Shown here: one piece after another, positions 33,250 to 42,072 of the stretch
Layout: the number at the start of each line of letters is the position of its first letter
Position numbering within the stretch: the stretch's first letter is position 1
Source of the DNA: Brevundimonas sp. Root1279
GTDB lineage: Bacteria > Pseudomonadota > Alphaproteobacteria > Caulobacterales > Caulobacteraceae
DNA: 64,000 nucleotides
Direction: 5' to 3'
NCBI RefSeq assembly: GCF_001425945.1
Contig: NZ_LMEB01000010.1
Location: 124,001 to 188,000 of the forward strand
The notes under the pieces: generated by a model
Told to the model about the DNA's origin: nothing
Databases searched by the model: none
What the model saw: the letters and a program-made list of their open reading frames with translations, nothing else
Program-made: the position numbers and the translations under genes

Positions 33250-35384
33250 GCCTGCCTCCGACGCTGGAACGGGCGGCGCTGGAGCCACAGACCGCCGGCG
33301 CCGAACAGGGCCAGCCAGAGGCCGAGCCAGGCCGAGGTCCCCCAGTTAGCCGCCGTCTGGGGCAGCTCGAGCAGTTCGGCCGCATCCTCAGGCTTGGCGC
33401 TGGCCGCCCGGTCGCCGACCGGACCGCCGAACAGGCCTTCGAAGTCCCAGCCCGTGGGCAGGTTCAGCGGCAGATCCTCCTCGCGGAGCCGCGCGCCGTC
33501 CGGTCGGGCCGGAGTCTTGTCGACCGCCACCAGGCTGGTCTCGCGGGTGACCAGGGAATACTGCAGCCCGAGCTTGGCGATCGCCTCCGTCGCAGCCGTG
33601 CCGTCGCTGTCGCCAAGGCGGTCCTCGACCTCGATGTCGGTGATCCGCCGCTTGGCCCACAGCCGCGCCACGCCGGGCGCCTCGACAGCCTCGGACAGGT
33701 CGACCGTGCGGGTCCAGCGCCGCCCGTCAGTGACGCCGGTCACCGTCAGCTGGCCGCTGACCCGACGCGTCTTGGCCAGGACCACGAGCGGCTCGCCATC
33801 ATAGAGGTCGGGCAATATCGCCGGGGTGAACTCGGCGCCGCCGCTCGCGGCCACCGTCAGCTCGGTCGCCACGGGTCGCGTCAGGCGGTCGAGGAAGATC
33901 CGCATCCGCGCCGCGACCTCGGAGGTGTCGCTGATATTGACGTAGGTCCCGCGGCCGACCTCGGCCATGCGGTTCATCAGGAAGGTGTTCGGAGCCGAGC
34001 CTATGCCGATCATGAACACCCGACTGCGCCCGCGATCGGACCCCAGGGCCGCCAGCATCTCATCCTCGTTGCCGATCGAGCCGTCGGTCATGAAGACCAC
34101 CTGCCGCACGCGCCCCGCATCCGTCGGCGTATCGTCGACCAGGGCCTCATGCAGGGCCGGCAGCATTTCGGTGCCGCCCTGGGCTTCCAGGGTGTCGGCG
34201 TAGCGCTGAGCCAGGGCGACCTGCTCCCGCGTCGCCGGCACGGGCCGCTCGAATAGCTCGGTCATGCTGTCGTCGAAGCGGATGACGTTGAAGCGGTCGG
34301 CCGGGGTCAGGCTCTGCAGCGCCAGCTTCAGGCTGGCCTTGGCCTGGTCCATCGACTCGCCGCTCATCGAGCCGCTGTTGTCGATGACGAAGACCAGTTC
34401 GCGCGGCGGGACCGGCCGACGGCGGTCCGGCGCCGGCGGGCTGACCACCGCCATCAGATAGCGGTCCCGGCCCATCGACTCGCGGAACAGGCCGACCGAC
34501 GGCTGGGTCTCAGCCGAGCGCCAGCGCAGCTCGAAATCGCGGTCGGCCGGAACCGGTCCGCCCGCCAGGGTGACGACCCGCTCCGCGGCGCCGTCCTCGA
34601 CCATGTCGACGCGGTGATACGGGCTGACCACTCCGGTCGGGATGAAGCCCGGGCGCAGACGCACCTGGATCGAAACCGGATTGAGCATCCCCTGCCCCGG
34701 CGCGGCCACAGGGGCAGTGATCGCCGCGGCATCCGCCTTGCCCGCCGCCGACACGGCCGTTCGCGCCGGGATGTAACGCTCACCGGTCACCAACGGCAGG
34801 CGGATCGAGTACTCGCCGTTCACCCGCCGCACCGGGGCCTGGAACTCGATCTCGATCAGAACCGTCTCGCCCGGGCCGATGTTGGCCACCTTGTTGGTGA
34901 ACATGTTGGGACGCTGCTGCTCGACCAGTCCGGCCCGCTGCCCCTCGGCCTTGGCGGTCTCGTAGATCTGGCGGGCCTCCTCGCGGCGGTGGATCTCGCC
35001 GACGATGACCCGCTGCCCGACCACCATCTTCAGGCTGTCGACCGCCCCGTCCTCGGGCAGGGGATAGAGGTAGGTCGCCTCGACCCATTCGGTCCCGGTG
35101 TTGCGGAAGGCCTGGACGACCTTCACGCGCGCCGTCTGGCCGGTGACGTCGACCTGCATGTCCGTCCCGAGGCGTACGGCGTTCAGCGTCGTCCCGCGGC
35201 TGGTGCGCAGTTGCAGTGCGCCGGAGGCCGGGTCTTCCGGCGGCGGCGTTTCGGTGGCGCGGACCATGGTCGCCGCGCCGATGGCCAGGGCGGCCAGGCC
35301 TATGACCAGGGACCTCATCGTCACGAGTCCCGGCGAGCGGTTCAGCCCCGCTCGGGGCGGACGGGATTCAGGCAGGCGGTTCAC
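33246..35384 (-). CDS. Sortase-substrate VIT/VWA-domain surface protein
   Basis: About 712 residues. A signal peptide (hydrophobic core LVIGLAALAIGAATM) is followed by a VIT domain (about 60-200, with ATYLYPLPEDGAVD). A von Willebrand A domain comes next with a metal site DNSGS near 335 and TDGS downstream. The C-terminal sorting signal has LPQTA at 674-678, a hydrophobic helix and the basic tail QRRPFQRRRQA. This is the organisation of marine proteobacterial sortase target proteins. The start is probably GTG at 35384, which follows AAGGGAG; an ATG at 35318 is the alternative. Its stop overlaps the sortase start. Confidence 0.88.
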   Translation of the reverse strand: MNRLPESRPPRAGLNRSPGLVTMRSLVIGLAALAIGAATMVRATETPPPEDPASGALQLRTSRGTTLNAVRLGTDMQVDVTGQTARVKVVQAFRNTGTEWVEATYLYPLPEDGAVDSLKMVVGQRVIVGEIHRREEARQIYETAKAEGQRAGLVEQQRPNMFTNKVANIGPGETVLIEIEFQAPVRRVNGEYSIRLPLVTGERYIPARTAVSAAGKADAAAITAPVAAPGQGMLNPVSIQVRLRPGFIPTGVVSPYHRVDMVEDGAAERVVTLAGGPVPADRDFELRWRSAETQPSVGLFRESMGRDRYLMAVVSPPAPDRRRPVPPRELVFVIDNSGSMSGESMDQAKASLKLALQSLTPADRFNVIRFDDSMTELFERPVPATREQVALAQRYADTLEAQGGTEMLPALHEALVDDTPTDAGRVRQVVFMTDGSIGNEDEMLAALGSDRGRSRVFMIGIGSAPNTFLMNRMAEVGRGTYVNISDTSEVAARMRIFLDRLTRPVATELTVAASGGAEFTPAILPDLYDGEPLVVLAKTRRVSGQLTVTGVTDGRRWTRTVDLSEAVEAPGVARLWAKRRITDIEVEDRLGDSDGTAATEAIAKLGLQYSLVTRETSLVAVDKTPARPDGARLREEDLPLNLPTGWDFEGLFGGPVGDRAASAKPEDAAELLELPQTAANWGTSAWLGLWLALFGAGGLWLQRRPFQRRRQA

Positions 35385-35559
35385 GGTGTTTGCTCCCTTG
35401 AGGAGCCTGCCAATTAGACCCGCGCGCGTGCGCACAGCCACGCGAAATCCATGCATTTTCCCGCCGCAAACCACCGCGATGTGAGGGGCGTTACGGACGC
35501 CTTGACGGCTTGTGCGGAAATGTGCGCACTCAGCTTCTGGTTAGGGACTGAATCGCGCC

Positions 35560-36294
35560 ATGGACGACCCCGAGGCCGAAGAGATCGCACGCCGCGTCCG
35601 CGAGGAATTGGCGCGTCGCCGCATCTCCCGTCAGGCCCTCGCCGACATGGCCAAGGTCAGCATCTCGACCCTCGAAAAGGCCCTGTCCGGCAAGCGCGCC
35701 TTCACCCTCGCGACGGTCATCCGGCTGGAGGAGGCGCTCGGCGCGCCGCTGCGCCCGCGCCCGGCTCCCCCGCCGGTGCTCGATGCGGTCACCGCCTCAC
35801 CCGAGGGCCTGGGCGGCTACGCCCGCGGCTCGGTGCGCTGGCTGGAAGGACGCTACCTGACCCTGCGGCCGTCCTTCGGCTCGCCTGGCGACATCTACGC
35901 CTATCTGACGACCATCGAATGGGACGCTGCCCGCTCGCACCTGGTGTTCGCCGAGTCCGAGCGGCTGGACAGCGCCTTCGCCCAAACCGGAAGCGTCTCC
36001 CTGCCCAGCCAGTCCGGCACCGTCTATCTGGTCACCAATGTCGAGGGTCAGTACCGCCTGGCCATCCTCAGCCGCCCCACCATCAAGCGGGCGCTGTACG
36101 GCATCCTCAGCACCCTGCTGATCGGCCATGGCTCGCAGCTGGTGCCTGCCGCCGTTCCGCTGGCCATGATCCGCCTCGGCGCCGACGCCGACTGCGCCTT
36201 CGGCCGAGTCTCGCCGGACCACCCCGACTACGGCCGCTATCGCGCCGAGCTCGAATTCATCGTCGCCGAGGACTTCGCGCGCTTCCCTCGCTAA
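35560..36294 (+). CDS. XRE-family transcriptional regulator with C-terminal sensor-like domain
   Basis: 244 residues. An N-terminal Cro/CI-type helix-turn-helix (about 15-65) has the pattern ISRQALADMAKVSISTLEKAL. The remainder (about 85-244) is a conserved-looking domain containing GGYARGSVRWLEG and PNPVNVEG-type turns, and it ends near the convergent amidase stop. Regulators of this form in alphaproteobacteria are uncharacterised. It is divergent from the sortase substrate gene, with 175 bp between the starts, and may act on that region; this is inference. The ATG lacks a strong Shine-Dalgarno. Confidence 0.8.
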   Translation: MDDPEAEEIARRVREELARRRISRQALADMAKVSISTLEKALSGKRAFTLATVIRLEEALGAPLRPRPAPPPVLDAVTASPEGLGGYARGSVRWLEGRYLTLRPSFGSPGDIYAYLTTIEWDAARSHLVFAESERLDSAFAQTGSVSLPSQSGTVYLVTNVEGQYRLAILSRPTIKRALYGILSTLLIGHGSQLVPAAVPLAMIRLGADADCAFGRVSPDHPDYGRYRAELEFIVAEDFARFPR

Positions 36295-37937
36295 TGCGCG
36301 GACGGCGCGTACGGGGCCAGCAAAGGCTCGACGACCAAAAGATGGTCGAGCGACTGCAGGTACTCTGGATCACGCCGCGCCTGGGTCAGCTGCTCGAAGG
36401 CGTAGCCGAGCGACAGCACCTTGGCGTCCTCCCACTTGCCGGCGATGAAGCTCATCCCGACCGGCAGGCCCTCGACGAAGCCCATAGGCACGGTCAGGTG
36501 CGGATAGCCGGCGATCGCCGGCATGGTGCTGGCCGCGCCCGCATAGTGGTCGCCGTTGACGATGTCCGTGGTCCAGGCGGGTCCCGTCGTCGGTGCGATC
36601 AGGGCGACGACATTGTGTTCGCGCATCAGCTTGTCGATCCCCTCCGGCCCCGCCAGCCGCAGCGAGGTGGCCCGCGCCTGAATATACGCCGGATCGTTCA
36701 GCCCCTTGGTCGCCTCCGCCTGGATGAACAGCTCCTGCCCGAACAGGGCCATCTCGCGCGGCGTCCGCTCGTTGAAGGCGATGACGTCAGCCAGGGTGCG
36801 GGTCTGCACCTGGGTCGGATTGGTCGAGGCCAGGTAGGCGTTCAGGTCGACCTTCAGCTCGGTCAGCAGCACCGTCAGTTCGGCCGAGCCCATGGCGTCC
36901 ATGTCCGGCCCCTCGGTGAGCTCGACGATGACCGCCCCGGCGTCGCGCATCTTCTGGAGGTTCTCCTCGAAGACCGCGTCGGTCTTGCCCGAATAACCCA
37001 TCGAGAAGCGCATCACCCCGATACGGGCGCCGCGCAGCGACTGGGCGTCCAGCGCCGCGCGATAGTCGACCTTGCGCGCATCCGCCTCGGCCGTGGCCGG
37101 GTCCAGCGGGTCAGAGCCCGCGATGGCGCCCAGCACCAGAGCCGCCTCCTCGACCGTCCGGGTCATCGGCCCGGCCGTGTCCTGCGAATGGCTGATCGGA
37201 ACGATGTGAGTGCGGCTGACCAGGCCGACCGTCGGCTTGAAGCCGACGATGCCGTTGATCGCCGCCGGGCAGGTAATCGAGCCGTCCGTCTCGGTGCCGA
37301 TCGCCGCCGGAGCCAGGCCCGCCGCCACCGCCGCCCCGCTGCCCGAGGACGAGCCGCAGGCGTTGCGGTCCAGCGCATGCGGATTGCGGGTCAGCCCCCC
37401 GACCGCACTCCAGCCGCTGGTCGAACTGCCCGAGCGGATGTTGGCCCACTCGGACAGGTTGGTCTTGCCGACGACGATCGCCCCGGCGTCGCGCAGCCGG
37501 GCCACCAGCGGCGCGTCCCGACCGGGCGAATTGTCGACCAGGGCCAGCGAGCCGGCCGTGGTCGGCATGTCGCGCGTCTCGATGTTGTCCTTGAGGAGGA
37601 TGGGCATGCCCGAGACGCCGACCTGCTCGGCGATCGGATGCGCAGCGGCCCAGCGCAGCACCGCGTTGACGCTCCGGCGGTCAATCCAGCAGCTGACGCG
37701 GATGGCCTCGTCCGTATACTGGCCGCACAGCTCCTCGATCGAACCGGCACCGTGATGGTCGTAGCCCGCCCGAGCGGCGGCGTCGGCCGCGGCCAGCGCA
37801 TCGGCGGCGGCCTCGTCGACGAGGGTCGCGTCGTCCCAGACGCCCTCGTCCGCATGGACCTCCACGGTCATGCACCCGCCCAGCGACAGCGCCGCCGCTA
37901 CGGCCAGCGCCGCCAGCCCGATCCCGTTGAACCGCAT
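36291..37937 (-). CDS. Amidase (amidase signature family) lipoprotein
   Basis: A 548-residue amidase with a lipoprotein signal (LSLGGC). The catalytic triad elements are the Lys in PILLKDNI, the cis-Ser in [15 protein letters not shown] and the Ser in GTETDGSI. These enzymes hydrolyse carboxamides to acid and ammonia; the substrate is unknown, and the location would be envelope-anchored. The ATG at 37937 is supported by AGGGGGAC; longer starts run into the remnant of another amidase. It overlaps the XRE gene end by four bases. Confidence 0.9.
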   Translation of the reverse strand: MRFNGIGLAALAVAAALSLGGCMTVEVHADEGVWDDATLVDEAAADALAAADAAARAGYDHHGAGSIEELCGQYTDEAIRVSCWIDRRSVNAVLRWAAAHPIAEQVGVSGMPILLKDNIETRDMPTTAGSLALVDNSPGRDAPLVARLRDAGAIVVGKTNLSEWANIRSGSSTSGWSAVGGLTRNPHALDRNACGSSSGSGAAVAAGLAPAAIGTETDGSITCPAAINGIVGFKPTVGLVSRTHIVPISHSQDTAGPMTRTVEEAALVLGAIAGSDPLDPATAEADARKVDYRAALDAQSLRGARIGVMRFSMGYSGKTDAVFEENLQKMRDAGAVIVELTEGPDMDAMGSAELTVLLTELKVDLNAYLASTNPTQVQTRTLADVIAFNERTPREMALFGQELFIQAEATKGLNDPAYIQARATSLRLAGPEGIDKLMREHNVVALIAPTTGPAWTTDIVNGDHYAGAASTMPAIAGYPHLTVPMGFVEGLPVGMSFIAGKWEDAKVLSLGYAFEQLTQARRDPEYLQSLDHLLVVEPLLAPYAPSAH

Positions 37938-37954
37938 CCCGTCCCCCTGAGGCT

Positions 37955-38071
37955 TCAGAACGCCGGAGCCCTCCGCGCCTGCGTCCGTTGTTCGAAAGCG
38001 TAGCCGAGCGACAGGATCTTCGCATCCCCCCACTTCCCGCCGTTGAAGCTGATCCCGAGCGGCATGCCGCG
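37955..38071 (-). pseudogene. C-terminal remnant of a second amidase
   Basis: In this frame 38 codons encode GMPLGISFNGGKWGDAKILS and the following GYAFEQRTQARR before a TGA. They align closely with [20 protein letters not shown] and [12 protein letters not shown] near the end of the neighbouring amidase. Nothing of the rest of an amidase is present upstream, where a terminator and the next gene begin. The piece is therefore the tail of a deleted tandem copy. Confidence 0.75.
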
Positions 38072-38100
38072 GCTCCATCGCCCCCCAGGGGGCCCCAACG

Positions 38101-38135
38101 AAAACCGGGGTCCCGCTTTCGCAAGACCCCGGTCA
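38101..38135 (-). terminator. Intrinsic terminator after the S9 peptidase
   Basis: ACCGGGGTC and GACCCCGGT form a 9-bp stem around a 12-base loop. On the minus strand it ends in TTTT, just downstream of the peptidase stop. Confidence 0.75.
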
Positions 38136-38141
38136 TTCAGA

Positions 38142-40409
38142 TCAGTCTTCCAGCGCCGCCGGCGAGCGCTCGCCGATGGTGCGGTCGAAGAAGTCGAGGT
38201 AGGTCCGCCACTGCTGCAGCTGGCGCTCGTTGCCGCGAACGCCGTGGCGCTGGCCGGGGTAGAGCATCAGTTCGAACGGCTTGGACGAGGCCTGCATCGC
38301 GTCGATCACCCGGGTCGAGTTCTCGAGGATGACGTTGTCGTCGGCCATGCCGTGCATCAGCAGCATCCGGCCGGTCATGTTCGGCAGCCGCGGGATGGCG
38401 TCCGAGGCGGCGTAGCCTTCCGGGTTCAGCTCCGGCGTCGACATGAAGCGCTCGGTGTAGTGGGTGTCATAGAGGCTCCACTCGGTCGGCGGCGCGCCCA
38501 CGGCCGCGGCGGCCAGGCCCATCTTCGGCTCGGTGATGGCCATCAGGCTCATGAAGCCGCCGTAGGACCAGCCCATCATCGCCATGCGGTCGGCGTCGAC
38601 GTACGGCAGCGAGCGCAGGTAGTCGGCCGCCAGCACCTGATCCTCGATCTCCGGCTGGCCCATCTTCAGGTACAGGGCCTGCTTGAAGGCCGCCGAGCGG
38701 TCGCCCTCGCCGCGGTTGTCGAGGCGGAAGACGATGTAGCCCTCTTCCGTCAGCAACTGGCTCGTCGCGCCCTGCCAGCCGCGCTTGACGCCGCCGCCCG
38801 ACGGGCCGCCGTAGACCTGCATGATTACCGGATACTTCTTCGACGGGTCGAAGCCCGGCGGGGTGGTCATCTGCCAGACCAGGGTCTCGCCGTGGCTCTC
38901 CAGCGTGCCGAAGGTCGTCTCGCCACGGCGCGACAGATACGGCCAGTAGGGGTGGTTCTGGTCGAGCTTGTTCTGCTCGATCCAGCGCACGAAGGTCCCG
39001 TCGGCGCGGTACAGGCCCGACTGCATCGGGGTGTTCAGGTCGGTGTAGTTGCCGACGAACGCCGTGCCGGTCTTGTTCAGCGAGGCCGACCACCAGCCGC
39101 CCTCCGGCGTCACCGCCACCGGCGTGGCGGTGCGGCGCAGGCTGGTGCGGAACAGCTGCTGTTCCGTCGGGTTCTCGCGGCCGTCCTTCATCGAGGCGGT
39201 GAAGAAGACCTCGCCGGTTCGCTGGTTCACCCCGTTCAGCGACTTGACCGGATACTGGCCGCTGGTGATGGCGCGCAGGCGGCGGCCGTCGCGGTTGTAG
39301 AGGTACAGGTGCTTCCAGCCGGTCTCTTCCGAGGACCAGATGAAGTCGCCGTTCTCGAGCGCCTTGAAGTCGTGGTTCAGCGGCACCCAGGCGTTAGAGG
39401 TCTGGGTCACGATGACCTTGGAGGCGCCCGTGGTCGGATCGACGCTCAGCAGGTCCAGGGTCTTCTGGTCGCGCGACTGGCGCTGGACGTAGAGGGTGCG
39501 GCCGTCGGCCGACCAGTTCACGCGGGCCAGGTAGATGTCGTTGTTCGCGCCCAGGTCGACCTTGACCCGCTGGCCGCTCTGGCGGTCGTGCACATACAGC
39601 TCGACCACCGCGTTCGGACGACCGGCGCGCGGGTAGCGCTGCTCGATCGTGCGCGCGCCGCCGCCCGAGATGTCGAGGCGCGGGATGACGTCGACGGTCG
39701 ACTCGTCAGTGTGCTGCAGGGCGATGAAACGCTCGTCCGGGCTCCACCAGTAGCCGGTGTCCCGGTCCATCTCCTCCTGGGCGATGAACTCGGCGGTGGC
39801 CCAGGTCTGCAGGCCGTCGCCGTCGGTTGTGACGGCGGTCTCGCGGTTCGAGGCCAGGTCGTAGACGACCAGGTCCTGGTCGCGGACGAAGGAGACGAAA
39901 TTGCCCTTGGGCGAGACCTTGGCGTCGATCTCGTCGGCCTCGGTCTCGGTCAGGCGGCGGATCTGACCGCCCTCACGCGACGCCAGGAAGATGTCGCCTT
40001 CCAGCGGAGCCAGGATGTAGCGGCCCTGCTCGTCCCAGGAGTATTCGACGACGCCGCGGGCGCTGATGCGCATCCGTTCGCGGCGGGCCTTCTCGGCCTC
40101 CGACAGTTCGCCGGCGTCCGGCACCAGGGCGCGGGCGTCGATCAGCTTGAACGGCTCGCCGGCGCCGGTCGGGGCGGCCCAGAGGTCCAGCACGTCGACG
40201 TCGTCCGGGCGCGAGCGCAGGAAGGCGACCAGCTCGCCGTCGGGCGACAGGCTGACCCCCTTGGCGACCGGGCCCGACAGCGACGGGTTGGCGAAGACTC
40301 GCTCGGGAGTCAGCACGGCCGGGTTGGCGGCGGTCTCTTGCGCCATGGCGGCGGTGAACGGCGACTGGGCCGCGAGGAACAGGGTTGAGGCGAGAAGAAT
40401 GTTGCGCAT
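38142..40409 (-). CDS. S9-family serine peptidase (dipeptidyl-peptidase IV / prolyl oligopeptidase type)
   Basis: A 755-residue secreted peptidase: signal peptide to about 23 (AMAQE), an N-terminal beta-propeller (about 40-480) with DPP-IV-type strands such as WWSPDERFIALQHTDES, and a C-terminal alpha/beta hydrolase. The Ser nucleophile is in GWSYGGFMS, the Asp in HGMADDNV and the His in GQRHGV. It would release dipeptides, often X-Pro, from peptides in the periplasm. The ATG starts at a classical signal sequence. It is monocistronic with its own terminator. Confidence 0.92.
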   Translation of the reverse strand: MRNILLASTLFLAAQSPFTAAMAQETAANPAVLTPERVFANPSLSGPVAKGVSLSPDGELVAFLRSRPDDVDVLDLWAAPTGAGEPFKLIDARALVPDAGELSEAEKARRERMRISARGVVEYSWDEQGRYILAPLEGDIFLASREGGQIRRLTETEADEIDAKVSPKGNFVSFVRDQDLVVYDLASNRETAVTTDGDGLQTWATAEFIAQEEMDRDTGYWWSPDERFIALQHTDESTVDVIPRLDISGGGARTIEQRYPRAGRPNAVVELYVHDRQSGQRVKVDLGANNDIYLARVNWSADGRTLYVQRQSRDQKTLDLLSVDPTTGASKVIVTQTSNAWVPLNHDFKALENGDFIWSSEETGWKHLYLYNRDGRRLRAITSGQYPVKSLNGVNQRTGEVFFTASMKDGRENPTEQQLFRTSLRRTATPVAVTPEGGWWSASLNKTGTAFVGNYTDLNTPMQSGLYRADGTFVRWIEQNKLDQNHPYWPYLSRRGETTFGTLESHGETLVWQMTTPPGFDPSKKYPVIMQVYGGPSGGGVKRGWQGATSQLLTEEGYIVFRLDNRGEGDRSAAFKQALYLKMGQPEIEDQVLAADYLRSLPYVDADRMAMMGWSYGGFMSLMAITEPKMGLAAAAVGAPPTEWSLYDTHYTERFMSTPELNPEGYAASDAIPRLPNMTGRMLLMHGMADDNVILENSTRVIDAMQASSKPFELMLYPGQRHGVRGNERQLQQWRTYLDFFDRTIGERSPAALED

Positions 40410-40569
40410 GGCGGCGGACGCTAGTGTGGGTTTCGCGCCTCGTCATCCCGCGAAATGCAAAGCTGACCCGCTGCGGGTCACGATGCACGGGCCTGTGGCG
40501 CGCGTCCCACAATCGACGCGACACCGCATCCCTTCCGAAACCGCGCCGAGCCCCCTAATAAGCCCGGCA

Positions 40570-41385
40570 ATGACCGACGTCGCCGTCTCCCCCCCTCCGC
40601 CCAAGGCCTCGCCCTTCCATGAGCTGGAGGTGCTGTCCGTCCATCACTGGACCGACGCCCTGTTCAGCTTCCGCATCGCGCGGCCGGAGGATTTCCGCTT
40701 CCGCTCCGGCGAGTTCGTGATGATCGGCCTGCCCGGGGAAGGCGGCGCCAAGCCCATCCTGCGCGCCTATTCGATCGCCAGCCCGCACTGGGACGAGGAG
40801 CTGGAGTTCTTCTCCATCAAGGTGCCCGACGGCCCCCTCACCTCGCGCCTGCAGAAGATCCAGCCCGGCGACACCGTCCTGATGGGCAAGAAGCCGACCG
40901 GCACCCTGGTGCTGGACGCCCTGACCGGCGGCGATCGCCTCTGGCTGATCGGCACCGGTACGGGCCTGGCCCCCTGGCTCAGCGTCGCCCGCGATCCTGA
41001 CACCTACAGCCGCTTCGGCCAGGTCATCGTCTGCCATACGGTGCGCAACGTCGCCGACCTGGCCTACCGCGACTTCTTCACGGCCGGGATCCACGACGAT
41101 CCGCTGATCGGCGAGGAGGCCAAGGCGCAGTTGCGCTACTATCCGACCGTGACCCGCGAGCGGTTCGAGACGCCGGGCCGGATCACCGACCGCATCAAGT
41201 CGGGCGACATCTTCGCCGATCTCGGCCTGCCGATCGGCTTCTCGCCCAACACCGACCGCGTCATGCTGTGCGGCTCGATGGCCATGATCAAGGAAACGGG
41301 CGAACTGCTTGAGACCTACGGTCTCAAGGAGGGCTCGAACGCCGAGCCCGGCGACTATGTTCTGGAGCGCGCTTTTGTCGGTTGA
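40570..41385 (+). CDS. fpr: Ferredoxin--NADP+ reductase
   Basis: A 271-residue FAD-binding reductase. The FAD domain has R-A-Y-S-I-A-S (RAYSIASPHWDE) near 65-76, and the NADP domain has GTGTGLAPWLSV near 132-143, CHTVRN, and the C-terminal LERAFVG typical of bacterial Fpr proteins. It passes electrons between NADPH and ferredoxin or flavodoxin. The ATG at 40570 fits the family length; an open frame upstream to 40066 is non-coding. The chorismate mutase gene follows immediately. Confidence 0.92.
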   Translation: MTDVAVSPPPPKASPFHELEVLSVHHWTDALFSFRIARPEDFRFRSGEFVMIGLPGEGGAKPILRAYSIASPHWDEELEFFSIKVPDGPLTSRLQKIQPGDTVLMGKKPTGTLVLDALTGGDRLWLIGTGTGLAPWLSVARDPDTYSRFGQVIVCHTVRNVADLAYRDFFTAGIHDDPLIGEEAKAQLRYYPTVTRERFETPGRITDRIKSGDIFADLGLPIGFSPNTDRVMLCGSMAMIKETGELLETYGLKEGSNAEPGDYVLERAFVG

Positions 41386-41386
41386 T

Positions 41387-41722
41387 GTGAAAAAGGCCCA
41401 GACCGTGGTTGCTGTCGATGCTCGCGTGGCCCCGGAAGCCTGCCTGACCATGGCCGAGGTGCGCCACGGCGTGGACGCCCTGGACCGCGCCCTGGTCCAG
41501 CTCCTGGCTGAGCGCCAGCGCTACATGGACGCCGCCGCCCGCATCAAGCCGAGCCGCGACGTGGTCCATGACGACGCCCGCATCGAGGATGTGGTGGCCA
41601 AGGTGCTGGCCGCCGCCGGGCCCGCCGGTCTCTCGGCCGACATCGCCGAGCCGGTCTGGCGCACCCTGATCGACCGCTGCATCGCCCACGAACTGGGCGT
41701 GTGGGACAAGACGCGGGCCTAA
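41387..41722 (+). CDS. Chorismate mutase, AroQ type
   Basis: About 111 residues, all-helical, with the AroQ pattern EVRHGVDALDRALVQLLAERQRYMDAA in two pieces and a Lys in ARIKPSR that corresponds to an active-site residue. It would convert chorismate to prephenate for Phe and Tyr. The start is uncertain: GTG at 41387 directly follows the fpr stop, GTG at 41405 and ATG at 41450 are alternatives. The residues from about 41410 on look conserved, so the latest start seems too short. It is probably cotranscribed with fpr. Confidence 0.85.
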   Translation: MKKAQTVVAVDARVAPEACLTMAEVRHGVDALDRALVQLLAERQRYMDAAARIKPSRDVVHDDARIEDVVAKVLAAAGPAGLSADIAEPVWRTLIDRCIAHELGVWDKTRA

Positions 41723-42072
41723 CCCCGCAGCGACCTCAGCATGATCTCGTGGCGGTAGGCCGCCACGTCGGCCAGGGCCGTGTCCAGTTGATCGCGCACC
41801 CGGTCCAGCAGCGGCGGAGCCTCGGCCTTGTCGGCAGCCTCCGCGTCCTGGCAGGCCGCCGCCAGCCCGTCCGCGCCGATCCCCGACGCCGCGCCGCGGA
41901 TGGTGTGCACGGCGTCGCGCCAGCCCTCCTCGCGCACGTCGAGCAGCGGCGACCACATCGCCGCCTGCTGGCTGAACAGGCCCAGCACCTCGTCGGTGAT
42001 CGAGTCCTCGCCGCCGGTCATCCGCTCCAGGACGGTGAAGTCGACGGCGCCGGACAGGTCGCGGCGGGCCAT
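41719..42072 (-). CDS. Hpt-domain phosphotransfer protein
   Basis: A 117-residue helical protein with the phosphotransfer motif AVHTIRGAASGIGA near 55-68, where the His would accept a phosphate from a hybrid kinase or receiver. No other domain is present. Its ATG overlaps the permease stop (TGATG), so the two are cotranscribed, although no kinase is nearby. Its partners are unknown. Confidence 0.8.
   Translation of the reverse strand: MARRDLSGAVDFTVLERMTGGEDSITDEVLGLFSQQAAMWSPLLDVREEGWRDAVHTIRGAASGIGADGLAAACQDAEAADKAEAPPLLDRVRDQLDTALADVAAYRHEIMLRSLRG

Noticed and set aside
33250-33288. Longer sortase with an ATG at 33288
   Set aside because: A GTG at 33249 has a GGAGG at good spacing and gives the usual 4-base overlap with the substrate gene.
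35451-40388. Plus-strand frames of 850 and 781 codons opposite the amidase and S9 peptidase
   Set aside because: The minus-strand proteins have clear catalytic motifs; the plus-strand translations are rich in Arg, Gln, His and Gly, as expected for antisense shadows.
40066-40569. A 168-codon upstream extension of the ferredoxin-NADP reductase
   Set aside because: The family starts near the ATG at 40570; the upstream part lies opposite the S9 peptidase start and is unlike the family.
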